A stretch of 14,910 nt of DNA from DATLNF01 sp035536235 (GTDB lineage: Bacteria; Actinomycetota; Actinomycetes; BP-191). Below the pieces are notes generated by a model that did no database searches, was not told the DNA's origin, and saw nothing but the letters and a program-made list of their open reading frames with translations. Shown in pieces: positions 7,709 through 14,832 of the stretch; positions within the stretch are counted from its first letter, which is position 1; every line of letters begins with the position of its first letter. The position numbers were made by a program, and so were the translations under genes. The stretch is from contig DATLOQ010000016.1 of the NCBI GenBank assembly GCA_035536235.1, positions 1-14,910 on the forward strand, given 5' to 3'.

Positions 7709-7731
7709 CGGATGCTGCGCGAAGCGGTCAT
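7705..7731 (-). CDS. possible 8-codon relay cistron between purF and purM
   Basis: A minimal open frame, MTASRSIR, starts at an ATG that overlaps the purF stop (ATGA) and ends at a TGA that overlaps the purM start (GTGA). A ribosome finishing purF could restart here and then again at purM, which lacks its own obvious ribosome-binding site. The overlaps are seen directly. Translation is an inference, and chance is quite possible for so short a frame. Confidence 0.25.
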
Positions 7732-9365
7732 GGGCGGCCGAGCGCGTCAACTGCGCCCACGCTGGGCAGCAGCGTCTCGTCATCGCCGGACGGCCCGGGG
7801 CTGCCGAGACGTTGCCCGGCACCATCGGGTTCGGCCATCACGCTGGCGCCGATGCCCTCGAGCACGTGCTTGCCGATCTGCTCCTCGGTGGGCAGCGGGA
7901 TCGGGTAGACGCCGTCGAAGCAGGCCCGGCACAGGCTCGGCTTGGCGAGCGTCGTCGCAGCGATGAGACCGTCAAGGCTGACATAGGCCAGCGAGTCGGC
8001 TCCGATGGACTCCCGGATCTGCTCAACCGTGAGCCCATGGGCGATGAGCTCAGCGCGGGTCGCGAAGTCGATGCCGTAGAAGCACGGCTCCTTCACGGGA
8101 GGCGCGGAGATCCGCACGTGCACCTCGGCCGCGCCGGCCTCGCGCAGCATCCGCACGACCGCTCGCTGGGTGTTTCCGCGGACGATCGTGTCGTCCACGA
8201 CCACCAGGCGCTTGCCCCGCAGCACCTCACGGATCGGGTTGAGCTTGAGACGGATGCCGAGCTGGCGAATCGTCTGGCTCGGCTGGATGAAGGTGCGCCC
8301 GACATAGCGGTTCTTGACGAGGCCTTCGCCGTACGGGATGCCGCTCTCCTCGGCGAAGCCGATCGCAGCCGGGCCGCCGGACTCCGGCACCGGGATGACG
8401 AGATCGGCCTCGACCGGTGACTCGCGGGCGAGGACCCGGCCGATCTCGACTCGAGTCGCATGCACCCCGCGACCCGCGATCTGGGTGTCCGGTCGGGCGA
8501 GATAGACGTACTCGAAGAGGCAGCCTTTGGGCTCCGGCTCAGCCCACTGGCGGCTGCGCAGCCCATCGGCGTCGATGGCCAGGAGCTCTCCCGGCTCGAC
8601 TTCCCGGATCAGCTGCGCCCCGACGATGTCGAGGGCAGCGGTCTCACTCGCCACCACCCATCCCCGCTCGAGGCGCCCGAGCACGAGGGGCCGCACCCCG
8701 TGGCGGTCGCGGGCGGCGTACAGGGTGTGCTCGTCCATGAACGTCAGCGAGAACGCGCCCTGCAGCATCGGCAGCACCTCGATCGCCGCCTCTTCGACGG
8801 AGAGGTCAGGGCGGTCCGCCAGCAGGCTGGTGACGACGTCGGAGTCGGTCGTCGACCCCATGGAGTCGCGGCTGTCAGCCCGGACGAGGCGGGCCAGCTC
8901 CATCGTGTTGGTCAGGTTGCCGTTGTGTCCCAGGGCGATGCTGCCCCGGCCCTTGGTGTGCCGAAATGACGGTTGGGCGTTCTCCCAGGTGCAGCCACCG
9001 GTCGTGGAGTAGCGGGTGTGCCCGATGGCAACGTGCCCGGGCATCGAGTTGAGGATCGGCTCGTCGAAGACCTGGGCGACGAGCCCGAGCTCCTTGTAGA
9101 CGGTGACGTTGGAGCCGTCCGAGGTGGCGATGCCGGCGGCCTCCTGGCCGCGATGCTGGAGCGCATAGAGCCCGTAGTACACGAGCTTGGCTACGTCCTC
9201 GCCGGGTGCCCAGACTCCGAAGACGCCACAGGCGTCCTTGGGGCCGTTCTCATCGGGGATGTCCGTCTCATCGGGGATGTCCGTCTCATCGGGGATGTCC
9301 GGCTCGTCGGGTATCTGGGAGCTGTCTGCGCGTGCTGCGTGCTGCGGGCCGAGGCCGTCGGGCAC
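7728..9365 (-). CDS. purF: amidophosphoribosyltransferase with long acidic-repeat propeptide
   Basis: PurF makes 5-phosphoribosylamine from PRPP and glutamine, the first step of purine synthesis. In the 545-residue product the N-terminal nucleophile is C46 in KDACGVFGVW, so a 45-residue propeptide must be removed. The glutaminase domain has YALQHRGQEAAG (67-78) and GHTRYSTTG (115-123) and ALGHNGN (144-150). The transferase domain has the PRPP loop VVVDDTIVRGNTQ (388-400). C282, C428, C479 and C482 match the four [4Fe-4S] ligands of the Bacillus-type enzyme. The GTG at 9365 has GAGGAG 5 nt upstream (9371-9376), and no later start precedes C46. The propeptide contains three copies of a PDETDI-like hexapeptide encoded by an 18-bp tandem repeat, an odd feature. 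It heads the purF-purM-lipoprotein unit. Confidence 0.97.
   Translation of the reverse strand: MPDGLGPQHAARADSSQIPDEPDIPDETDIPDETDIPDENGPKDACGVFGVWAPGEDVAKLVYYGLYALQHRGQEAAGIATSDGSNVTVYKELGLVAQVFDEPILNSMPGHVAIGHTRYSTTGGCTWENAQPSFRHTKGRGSIALGHNGNLTNTMELARLVRADSRDSMGSTTDSDVVTSLLADRPDLSVEEAAIEVLPMLQGAFSLTFMDEHTLYAARDRHGVRPLVLGRLERGWVVASETAALDIVGAQLIREVEPGELLAIDADGLRSRQWAEPEPKGCLFEYVYLARPDTQIAGRGVHATRVEIGRVLARESPVEADLVIPVPESGGPAAIGFAEESGIPYGEGLVKNRYVGRTFIQPSQTIRQLGIRLKLNPIREVLRGKRLVVVDDTIVRGNTQRAVVRMLREAGAAEVHVRISAPPVKEPCFYGIDFATRAELIAHGLTVEQIRESIGADSLAYVSLDGLIAATTLAKPSLCRACFDGVYPIPLPTEEQIGKHVLEGIGASVMAEPDGAGQRLGSPGPSGDDETLLPSVGAVDALGRP
9251..9304. repeat. 18-bp tandem repeat, three copies, inside the purF propeptide
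   Basis: Units at 9251-9268, 9269-9286 and 9287-9304 read CATCGGGGATGTCCGTCT, with one T-to-G change in the third copy; a degenerate fourth copy begins at 9305. Eighteen bases is six codons, so copy-number change would keep the purF frame. On the minus strand the units encode the acidic hexapeptide IPDETD or its circular permutations just before the mature N terminus of PurF. Confidence 0.9.
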
Positions 9366-9412
9366 GGGGGCTCCTCGTCGAGGACGGTGGGCGGGGAAGC
9401 CGTTACGGACTC

Positions 9413-9418
9413 AGTGTA
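9413..9418 (-). promoter_or_regulatory. -10 element of the purF promoter
   Basis: On the minus strand TACACT (9418 to 9413) fits TANNNT well and would give a leader of about 40 nt containing the GAGGAG ribosome-binding site. It lies in the 108-base gap between the MDMPI gene and purF. The best 17-nt-spaced -35 (GGTCAC) is a poor match. Near 9443-9467 CCGGA/TCCGG arms could form a terminator for the upstream gene. Confidence 0.45.
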
Positions 9419-9473
9419 TCCGCGCGCCTCCCCTGGTGACCGGACGGACCGAAAAGCCCTCCGGCATCGACGG

Positions 9474-10268
9474 CTAGGACAGGAGGGGGAGGTACGGCGT
9501 GAGGTCGGCGCGCTCTCCGGAGGCCGTCACCCGGCCATCGGCGCGGGCCAGGCCCCAGTCCAGTCGGCCGGTCGCGAGCTCGACCCAGGTCAGCGCGTCT
9601 CGGACCTCGACCACCGAGCCCGGCGTGCCGCGCGTGTGCCGGGGCCCTGCGACGCACTGGACAGCGCAGCCCGCGGGCCCGGGGACCCGCACCTCGACGG
9701 AGCGCCCCGGCGCCCGCTCGACCAAGCGGTCGGCGAGGGTGCGCACGACGGCACGCAGCGCGCGCGGTTCCGGCTCGATCGGCACGCCGGTGGCGGCCGC
9801 CAGGTCCAGGCCGTGCACGACGCCTTCGACGCAGCGGGTGACGAGGTACTCCGACAGAAGGATCGACCCGCGCTCCTCGATCACGACGACCCGGTCGACG
9901 GCCTCCTTGCCGAGGCTGTAAGCCGTCGCCTCGAGTGACTTCCGCAGCCGCAACCGCAGCTCGTCTGGTGCACGCCCGGCCGCCTTCTCCTCGGCGATAG
10001 CCGCGATCCGCGCCTGATCCTCGGTCGGCCGTACTCGGAAGGTGAGCCCGGGCGGAGCCGCCGTCGACATCGGCGGGCGGGCGAGACCCGCCAGCAGGTA
10101 GTCGAGGTTGCCGGCCAGGTGCGCCACGAGTGCAGACACCCGCCATTTCCCGAGCCGAGTCGGCCTGGCGAAGTCGACGTCCGGTACTGCGTCGACCGCC
10201 GACGCGATGCGCGCGTACTGCTCCGGCACGGCCGACCGCAGCTCGTCGTAGGGCCAGCGGCGCGGCAC
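9474..10268 (-). CDS. MDMPI-family (mycothiol-dependent maleylpyruvate isomerase-like) protein
   Basis: The 264-residue protein has an N-terminal DinB-like four-helix domain of the mycothiol-dependent type and an SCP2-like C-terminal domain. KWRVSALVAHLAGNLDYL (41-58) carries metal-ligand candidate H50. YLVTRCVEGVVHGLDLA (141-157) carries E148 and H152, which complete a probable His/Glu/His metal triad. DALTWVELATGRLDWGLARADGRV (224-247) followed by TASGERADLTPYLPLL is the typical C-terminal ending. Family members use mycothiol as cofactor in isomerase, detoxification or transfer reactions; the substrate here is unknown. Its GTG start overlaps the purL TAG by one base, so translation is coupled to purL. 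Longer readings upstream lie in purL and are Arg-rich junk. From memory a related gene sits at the same point in Streptomyces pur loci. Confidence 0.85.
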   Translation of the reverse strand: MPRRWPYDELRSAVPEQYARIASAVDAVPDVDFARPTRLGKWRVSALVAHLAGNLDYLLAGLARPPMSTAAPPGLTFRVRPTEDQARIAAIAEEKAAGRAPDELRLRLRKSLEATAYSLGKEAVDRVVVIEERGSILLSEYLVTRCVEGVVHGLDLAAATGVPIEPEPRALRAVVRTLADRLVERAPGRSVEVRVPGPAGCAVQCVAGPRHTRGTPGSVVEVRDALTWVELATGRLDWGLARADGRVTASGERADLTPYLPLLS

Positions 10269-12478
10269 TAGCCGAAGAGCCTGGGGAGGGTGCCCTCCCA
10301 CGCCGCGCGGAGCTCGTCGAGCGGAAGCGAGAAGGCGCCGTCGACGACGAGCGCGTCGCCGCCGACCCGGCCGATGACCGTGGCGGGCACGCCGTGTCGG
10401 GCAGCGAGAGTGAGGACGGATGCCGCGTCGGCGGTCGCGACCACGGCCCGCGAGGCCGACTCGCTGCACAGCGCGACGAAAGCATCGTCGGCTAGAGACA
10501 CGGTCACCCCTAGACCGCCTCGCAGGCAGGACTCGACGAGGGCCTGGGCCAGCCCGCCTTCAGACAGGTCGTGCGCCGCCGAGAAGAGCCGCGCTGACGA
10601 GCCCTCGACGAGCATCTCGCCCAGCGCCCGCTCCGCCGTGAGGTCGAGCGCCGGCGGCTGGCCGCCGAGGTGGCGATGGACGACCCACGCCCACTCCGAG
10701 CCGCCCAGCTCGTCGTGCGTCGCACCGAGCAGCACCACCGAGTCGCCGGCGCCAGTGAACGCCATCGGCGTACGGCGCTCGACATCGTCGATGAGGCCGA
10801 GGATGCCGACTACCGGTGTCGGGTTGATCGGCGTCTCGCCGGTCTGGTTGTAGAAGCTGACGTTGCCGCCGATGACCGGCGTGCCCATCGCCACACAGCC
10901 GTCGGCGAGACCGCGAACGGCCTCGGCGAACTGCCACATGACCTCGGGGTTCTCCGGCGAGCCGAAGTTGAGGCAGTCGGTCGCCGCGATGGGCACGGCG
11001 CCGACCGCGGCGACGTTGCGACAGGCCTCAGCCAGGGCGAGCTGCGCCCCGAGGTAGGGATCGAGCCGGGCGAATCGCCCGTTGCCGTCGAGGGCGAGTG
11101 CCACGCCCGCGGGCGCGTCGTCGGAGAGCCGCAGCACACCGGCGTCCTCCGGGGCCGAGAGCACCGTGTTGCCCCGGACGTAGCGGTCGTACTGGTCGGT
11201 GACCCAGCGCCGCGACGACAGGTTGGGCGACGCGGCGAGCTGCAGCACGGTGGCCCGCAGGTCATCGCCGGTCGCCGGTCGTCGCAGCCGCGAGGGGTCG
11301 TCGGCGTGGAGCGCGTCGAGGTCGGCCGGGCGCGCCATCGGTCGGGTGTAGACCGGTCCGTCGTCGGCGAGCGACGCGGGCGGCACGTCGACCACGACGG
11401 CGCCGTGCCAGGTGATGACCAGCCGCCCGGTGCCGGTCACCTCGGCGATGGGCGTCGCGATGGCACCCCACTTGCGGCACACCGCGAGCACCTCGTCGAG
11501 CCGGGCCGGCTCGACGATGGCGAGCATCCGCTCCTGCGATTCGCTCGCGAGCACCTCGGTCGCGGTCATCGACGGCTCGCGCAGCGGTATGGCGTCGAGC
11601 CGCGCCTCCATGCCGAGCCCAGCCTTCGCGGCGGTCTCCGACAGCGCACAAGTCAGACCGGCACCACCGAGGTCCTGGATGCCGACTACCAGGCCGCCAT
11701 CGAAGAGCTCGAGGCAGCACTCGATCAGGACCTTCTCGGTGAACGGGTCGCCCACCTGTACGGCGGGCCGCTTGGCCGACGAGCCTTCCTCGAAGGTGGC
11801 GGAGGCGAGCACGGACACCCCGCCGATGCCGTCCCGGCCGGTCTTGGCGCCGATGAGCACGGCGAGATTGCCGATCCCTTTCGCGGCCGACAGGTGCAGC
11901 CGCTCCACCGGCAGGACGCCGAGGCACAGCGCGTTGACGAGCGGGTTGCCGGCGTACGTCGGGTCGAAGGTGATCTCGCCGCCGAGGTTGGGCAGCCCGA
12001 GGCAGTTGCCGTAGCCGCCGACCCCGGCCACGACGCCGTCGACGAGGCGCTTGGTGTCGGCTGCGTCGGCATCGCCGAAGCGCAGCGAGTCCATCACCGC
12101 GACCGGTCGAGCACCCATCGCGAGGATGTCGCGAACGATGCCGCCGACGCCGGTGGCCGCACCCTGGTAGGGCTCCACGAAGCTCGGGTGGTTGTGGCTC
12201 TCCACCTTGAAGGTCACCGCAGTGCCGCCGCCGACGTCGACGACTCCGGCGTTCTCCCCGATGCCGGCCAGAATCCGCGGGTGCTCCTGCGCCCCGGCGA
12301 AGCGGCGCAGGTGCACCTTGGAGCTCTTGTAGGAGCAGTGCTCGCTCCACATGATCGAGTACATCGCCAGCTCTTCATCGCTTGGCCGCCGGCCGAGGAT
12401 CTCGAGAATGCGGGTGTACTCGTCATCCTTCAGCCCGAGCTCGGCGTACGGCTGCGCCGGGGGCTCCGATGCGGTCAT
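10268..12478 (-). CDS. purL: phosphoribosylformylglycinamidine synthase subunit PurL
   Basis: PurL is the ATP-dependent synthetase subunit that, with PurQ (glutaminase) and PurS, converts FGAR to FGAM. The 736-residue length fits the small, Gram-positive-type PurL. MYSIMWSEHCSYKSSK (39-54) carries active-site H47. Other signature blocks are FKVESHNHPSFVEPYQGAATG (90-110), GGYGNCLGLPNLGGE (154-168), GIQDLGGAGLTCA (266-278), ASESQERM (311-318), ATDCLNFGSPENPEVMWQF (499-517) and AHDLSEGGLAQAL (635-647). The ATG at 12478 overlaps the purQ TGA as ATGA, the standard coupling; 98 in-frame codons upstream lie within purQ and are not real. Its stop overlaps the MDMPI gene start by one base. Confidence 0.98.
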   Translation of the reverse strand: MTASEPPAQPYAELGLKDDEYTRILEILGRRPSDEELAMYSIMWSEHCSYKSSKVHLRRFAGAQEHPRILAGIGENAGVVDVGGGTAVTFKVESHNHPSFVEPYQGAATGVGGIVRDILAMGARPVAVMDSLRFGDADAADTKRLVDGVVAGVGGYGNCLGLPNLGGEITFDPTYAGNPLVNALCLGVLPVERLHLSAAKGIGNLAVLIGAKTGRDGIGGVSVLASATFEEGSSAKRPAVQVGDPFTEKVLIECCLELFDGGLVVGIQDLGGAGLTCALSETAAKAGLGMEARLDAIPLREPSMTATEVLASESQERMLAIVEPARLDEVLAVCRKWGAIATPIAEVTGTGRLVITWHGAVVVDVPPASLADDGPVYTRPMARPADLDALHADDPSRLRRPATGDDLRATVLQLAASPNLSSRRWVTDQYDRYVRGNTVLSAPEDAGVLRLSDDAPAGVALALDGNGRFARLDPYLGAQLALAEACRNVAAVGAVPIAATDCLNFGSPENPEVMWQFAEAVRGLADGCVAMGTPVIGGNVSFYNQTGETPINPTPVVGILGLIDDVERRTPMAFTGAGDSVVLLGATHDELGGSEWAWVVHRHLGGQPPALDLTAERALGEMLVEGSSARLFSAAHDLSEGGLAQALVESCLRGGLGVTVSLADDAFVALCSESASRAVVATADAASVLTLAARHGVPATVIGRVGGDALVVDGAFSLPLDELRAAWEGTLPRLFG

Positions 12479-13149
12479 CGGGCGATGCTGTCGAGGAGGC
12501 CCGCGAACACCCGCAGGCCGTCCGTGCCCGGTCCGGTGAGCGACTCGATGGCGTGCTCGGGGTGCGGCATCATCCCGACGACGTTGCCGGCCTCGTTGGC
12601 GATGCCGGCGATGTCGCGCAGCGAGCCGTTGGGGTTGGCGTCGAGGTAGCGCACGACGACCCGACCCTCCGCCTCCAGCGTGTCGAGAGTGCGCTCGTCG
12701 GCGTAGAAGCGGCCCTCCCCGTTCTTGAGCACGACGGTGATCTCCTCGCCTTCGTCGTACGCCGACGTCCACGCGGTCTTGACCGAGGTGACGCGCAACC
12801 GCTGCTCGTGGCAGGTGAATCGGCGCCGGCCGTTGCGCAGCAGCGCGCCCGGCAGGAGATGCGACTCGCAGAGGACCTGGAACCCGTTGCAGATACCCAG
12901 CACGGGTCCGCCGTCACGGGCGAAGGCGATGACGGCGTCCATCACCGGCGAGAACCGCGCGATGGCGCCGCAGCGGAGGTGGTCGCCGTAGGAGAAGCCC
13001 CCCGGCAGCACCACCGCATCCACGCCGTGCAGGTCGGCGTCAGCGTGCCAGAGCGACACTCCCTCGCCGCCGGCCAGGCGCACCCCGCGGAGCGCGTCGA
13101 CATCATCGAGCGATCCCGGGAAGGTCACGACGCCTACGCGCGCGGGCAC
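12475..13149 (-). CDS. purQ: phosphoribosylformylglycinamidine synthase subunit PurQ (glutaminase)
   Basis: PurQ is the class I glutamine amidotransferase subunit that supplies ammonia to PurL. The 224-residue length is standard. ARVGVVTFPGSLDDVDA (3-19) is the family start. LPGGFSYGDHLRCGAIAR (48-65) follows. The nucleophile is C87 in GICNGFQVL, and H196 with E198 in MPHPEHA completes the triad. The GTG at 13149 is chosen because GGAG lies about 8 nt upstream and the product then matches the family length; an ATG at 13203 would add 18 unrelated residues. Unusually, purS is not directly upstream: two other genes intervene, one on the opposite strand, so purQ probably needs its own promoter in the 140-base divergent gap. 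Confidence 0.97.
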   Translation of the reverse strand: MPARVGVVTFPGSLDDVDALRGVRLAGGEGVSLWHADADLHGVDAVVLPGGFSYGDHLRCGAIARFSPVMDAVIAFARDGGPVLGICNGFQVLCESHLLPGALLRNGRRRFTCHEQRLRVTSVKTAWTSAYDEGEEITVVLKNGEGRFYADERTLDTLEAEGRVVVRYLDANPNGSLRDIAGIANEAGNVVGMMPHPEHAIESLTGPGTDGLRVFAGLLDSIAR

Positions 13150-13183
13150 AGCAGCGGCTCCGGGAAGTCGAGGACAGGGCGAC

Positions 13184-13189
13184 AGGGTA
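13184..13189 (-). promoter_or_regulatory. possible -10 element for purQ
   Basis: On the minus strand TACCCT (13189 to 13184) fits TANNNT and would start transcription about 28 bases before the purQ GTG. No -35 match is seen at 16-18 nt spacing. A promoter is expected here because the gene upstream is on the other strand. Confidence 0.3.
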
Positions 13190-13211
13190 TCCCGGCGGCG
13201 CATCGCGACCC

Positions 13212-13240
13212 TTTACGACGAATCGTCGAGGCGGCAGAAT
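13212..13240 (+). promoter_or_regulatory. possible promoter of the secreted-protein gene
   Basis: TTTACG (13212-13217) and CAGAAT (13235-13240) are separated by exactly 17 nt, each matching four of six consensus bases. The leader to the ATG at 13290 would be roughly 43 nt. A 13-bp palindrome overlaps the end of the -35 element and the spacer (13216-13228). Confidence 0.35.
13216..13228. promoter_or_regulatory. 13-bp palindrome in the purQ/secreted-protein divergent region
   Basis: CGACGAATCGTCG has perfect 6-bp arms around a single central base. It lies in the candidate plus-strand promoter spacer and about 27 bases upstream of the candidate purQ -10, so a protein bound here could affect both genes. 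No regulator can be named from the sequence. Confidence 0.35.
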
Positions 13241-13289
13241 GGGTCACCAGTCCGCCGTTCGGTTCTCCCCCCAGCACTGGAAGAGCCTC

Positions 13290-13799
13290 ATGATCCGCCG
13301 CAGCGTCGTCGCCGTCCTCGTGCTCGCGGCCGCCCTCAGCGCCGGCGCGGACGCCACCGGGCGCGCTACGCTCGACGGCCAGCGCAAGACCTCCCACGCC
13401 TATACCGGCACCCTGTCGGGCCCCTCGGTCTACACCGGCGCGCCGGAGACGGCCGGCAGCGGAAGCGTCCGGCCCCGGCGGGAGTGGTGCACCGCGCAGA
13501 CCTGCGACATCACCGACCTCTCCCTGCGGCTGCCGGCGGGGCGCCAGAGCGGGCGCCTCGTCGTCGACCTGACCTACTCCGGGTCGGCGCGCATGCGACT
13601 CACCGTCTACGCCTCCGACGGCACCGAGCTGGCCAGCCAGGGGTCCTGCTGCCTCGCCGACCGCGTCGTCGCCACGCAGCTCGCGGCCGGCGACTACAGC
13701 GTGGTCGTCTTCGACGAGGCCGGCGCGGGCCGCTTCAACGTGTCCGTGAGCTGGAAGGCGAACCCGCCGCACCGCTCCTCCTCCACCCCGTCCGACTGA
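13290..13799 (+). CDS. secreted protein of unknown function, PPC-like beta domain
   Basis: The 169-residue protein has a clear signal peptide (RR, hydrophobic 6-17, likely cleavage near ADA at 20-22). The mature part is beta-rich. RLVVDLTYSGSARMRLTVY (89-107) followed by LAAGDYSVVVFDEAGAGRFNVSVSW (131-155) resembles the strand pattern of bacterial pre-peptidase C-terminal (PPC) type domains. Four cysteines (C67, C72, C120, C121) suggest disulfides. The ATG at 13290 has GGAAG 6 nt upstream (13279-13283) and starts the signal peptide directly; an earlier in-frame ATG at 13239 overlaps the promoter. It faces the HELWH protein gene tail to tail with a 4-base gap and separates purQ from purS on the opposite strand. 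The family assignment is tentative. Confidence 0.75.
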   Translation: MIRRSVVAVLVLAAALSAGADATGRATLDGQRKTSHAYTGTLSGPSVYTGAPETAGSGSVRPRREWCTAQTCDITDLSLRLPAGRQSGRLVVDLTYSGSARMRLTVYASDGTELASQGSCCLADRVVATQLAAGDYSVVVFDEAGAGRFNVSVSWKANPPHRSSSTPSD

Positions 13800-13803
13800 G
13801 GCT

Positions 13804-14592
13804 TCAGCGGTAGCCCAGCCTCTCCAGCTCCGCGATCGCAGCAATCCGACCGCGCCGGACGATGGCGCGCGCGTCCTCGCAGCCACGCGACACCCGACGG
13901 CTGGTGCGGATGCGCTGGTCGTTGCAGACCTCGTCCTCGATCTCGCGTGCGGCGTACTCCTCCTCCGCCGTCACGTCTGTCTGTCCGGCGTGCCACAGCT
14001 CGTGCGCGAGCAGGGGGAGCAGAAAGCCCTTGAACGAGCCGGCGAATCGGTTGTTCAGCACGATGCGCGGGGGACTGCCGGCCAGCGTGGTCGAGTCCTC
14101 CCCAGTGCGCGCGAAGACGCCGAAGCTGATCACGACACCGCGGCGGGCAGCTACGACGACGCGCCGGGCCAGCTCGTCGTCGAAGGTGCCGAGCCGGGCG
14201 CACAACCCGTCCCGGAGGGCTTCGACGAGCGCTGGGCGCACCTGGGCGTCCGCGGCCACCTGCAGCCCGTCGACCACGCCGCAGCGAACCGCGACGGGAG
14301 GCTCGTTGGACGCCTGGACCAGACCGACGTCGTGCGACTGGCGCCCCGCCAGCGAGGGGGACCGCCGCTCAAACAGCGGCTGCGGACTCTCATCGAGGAT
14401 GCGACCCACCGCGAAAGCGGCAAGCACGACGAAGACGACCAGCAGCGCCGCGACACCGGCAACCAGCCACCGGGGCAGAGCAGGCCACGGTCGACGTACG
14501 ACGGGACGCCGGCCCTCCCCCACGGTTGCCGAGACCGGCGCGCCAGCCGATGACCGCCCAGAAGTCGGCGAGCTGAATTCTGGGTCAGGCAT
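13804..14592 (-). CDS. membrane-anchored putative zinc metallopeptidase (HELWH)
   Basis: The 262-residue protein has a polar N terminus of about 40 residues, one transmembrane helix at 42-62 and a C-terminal domain predicted outside the cell. HELWH (197-201) is a zincin HExxH motif. E217 in AREIEDEVC, 16 residues on, is a candidate third zinc ligand. PRIVLNNRFAGSFKGFLLPLLAHELWHAGQ is hydrophobic before the motif, as in zincins. Four cysteines (C104, C131, C223, C238) could form two disulfides. The last 30 residues are helical and basic. The ATG at 14592 overlaps the purS stop by 8 bases, so it is probably translated with purC-purS. No known peptidase family is recognised, and activity is inferred from the motif only. 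It may act in cell-wall or envelope protein processing. Confidence 0.8.
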   Translation of the reverse strand: MPDPEFSSPTSGRSSAGAPVSATVGEGRRPVVRRPWPALPRWLVAGVAALLVVFVVLAAFAVGRILDESPQPLFERRSPSLAGRQSHDVGLVQASNEPPVAVRCGVVDGLQVAADAQVRPALVEALRDGLCARLGTFDDELARRVVVAARRGVVISFGVFARTGEDSTTLAGSPPRIVLNNRFAGSFKGFLLPLLAHELWHAGQTDVTAEEEYAAREIEDEVCNDQRIRTSRRVSRGCEDARAIVRRGRIAAIAELERLGYR

Positions 14593-14830
14593 CGACCGTG
14601 ACGGTGAAGTCCTCGATCACCGGGTTGGCGAGCAGCTGCTGCGCCATCGTGTGCACCGCGGCGAGACGCGCGTCGTCGATGTCTCCGTCGATCTCGATCT
14701 CGAAGTGCTTGCCGACGCGCACGCTCTGCACGCCGGTGACGCCGAGGCTGGGCAGCGCGTTGGCGACGGCCTGGCCCTGCGGGTCGAGGATCTCCGGTTT
14801 GAGGGTGACGTCGACGACGACGCGAGCCAT
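14585..14830 (-). CDS. purS: phosphoribosylformylglycinamidine synthase subunit PurS
   Basis: PurS is the small structural subunit that bridges PurQ and PurL in the FGAM synthetase complex. The 81-residue protein begins MARVVVDVTLKPEILDPQGQ and contains VTGVQSVRVGKHFEIEIDG (31-49), the standard family pattern of two beta-alpha-beta units. The ATG at 14830 lies 2 bases after the purC stop, so translation is coupled. Its stop overlaps the start of the HELWH protein gene. In most actinobacteria purQ follows directly; here the two are separated by about 1.4 kb. Confidence 0.96.
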   Translation of the reverse strand: MARVVVDVTLKPEILDPQGQAVANALPSLGVTGVQSVRVGKHFEIEIDGDIDDARLAAVHTMAQQLLANPVIEDFTVTVDA

Positions 14831-14832
14831 TC

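Noticed and set aside
9251..9304. Direct repeats considered as a CRISPR-like array
   Set aside because: The 18-bp units are contiguous with no spacers and lie in frame in the purF coding region.
9366..9473. Purine riboswitch upstream of purF or purQ
   Set aside because: No purine-aptamer core or expression-platform structure was recognised in the gaps at 9366-9473 or 13150-13289; only short dyads were seen.
10670..12649. Very long plus-strand open frame (659 codons) opposite purL
   Set aside because: It is antisense to all conserved PurL motifs, has no recognisable domain and a composition typical of a reverse-strand shadow.
12479..12772. N-terminal extension of PurL by 98 residues
   Set aside because: It lies inside purQ, is an Arg/His-rich frame shadow, and the ATG at 12478 makes the standard ATGA overlap.
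13134..13886. Minus-strand frame of 250 codons spanning the purQ upstream region and the secreted-protein gene
   Set aside because: It is Gly/Ala/Arg-rich without motifs, overlaps purQ out of frame and covers the divergent promoter region; the plus-strand gene has a signal peptide and ribosome-binding site.
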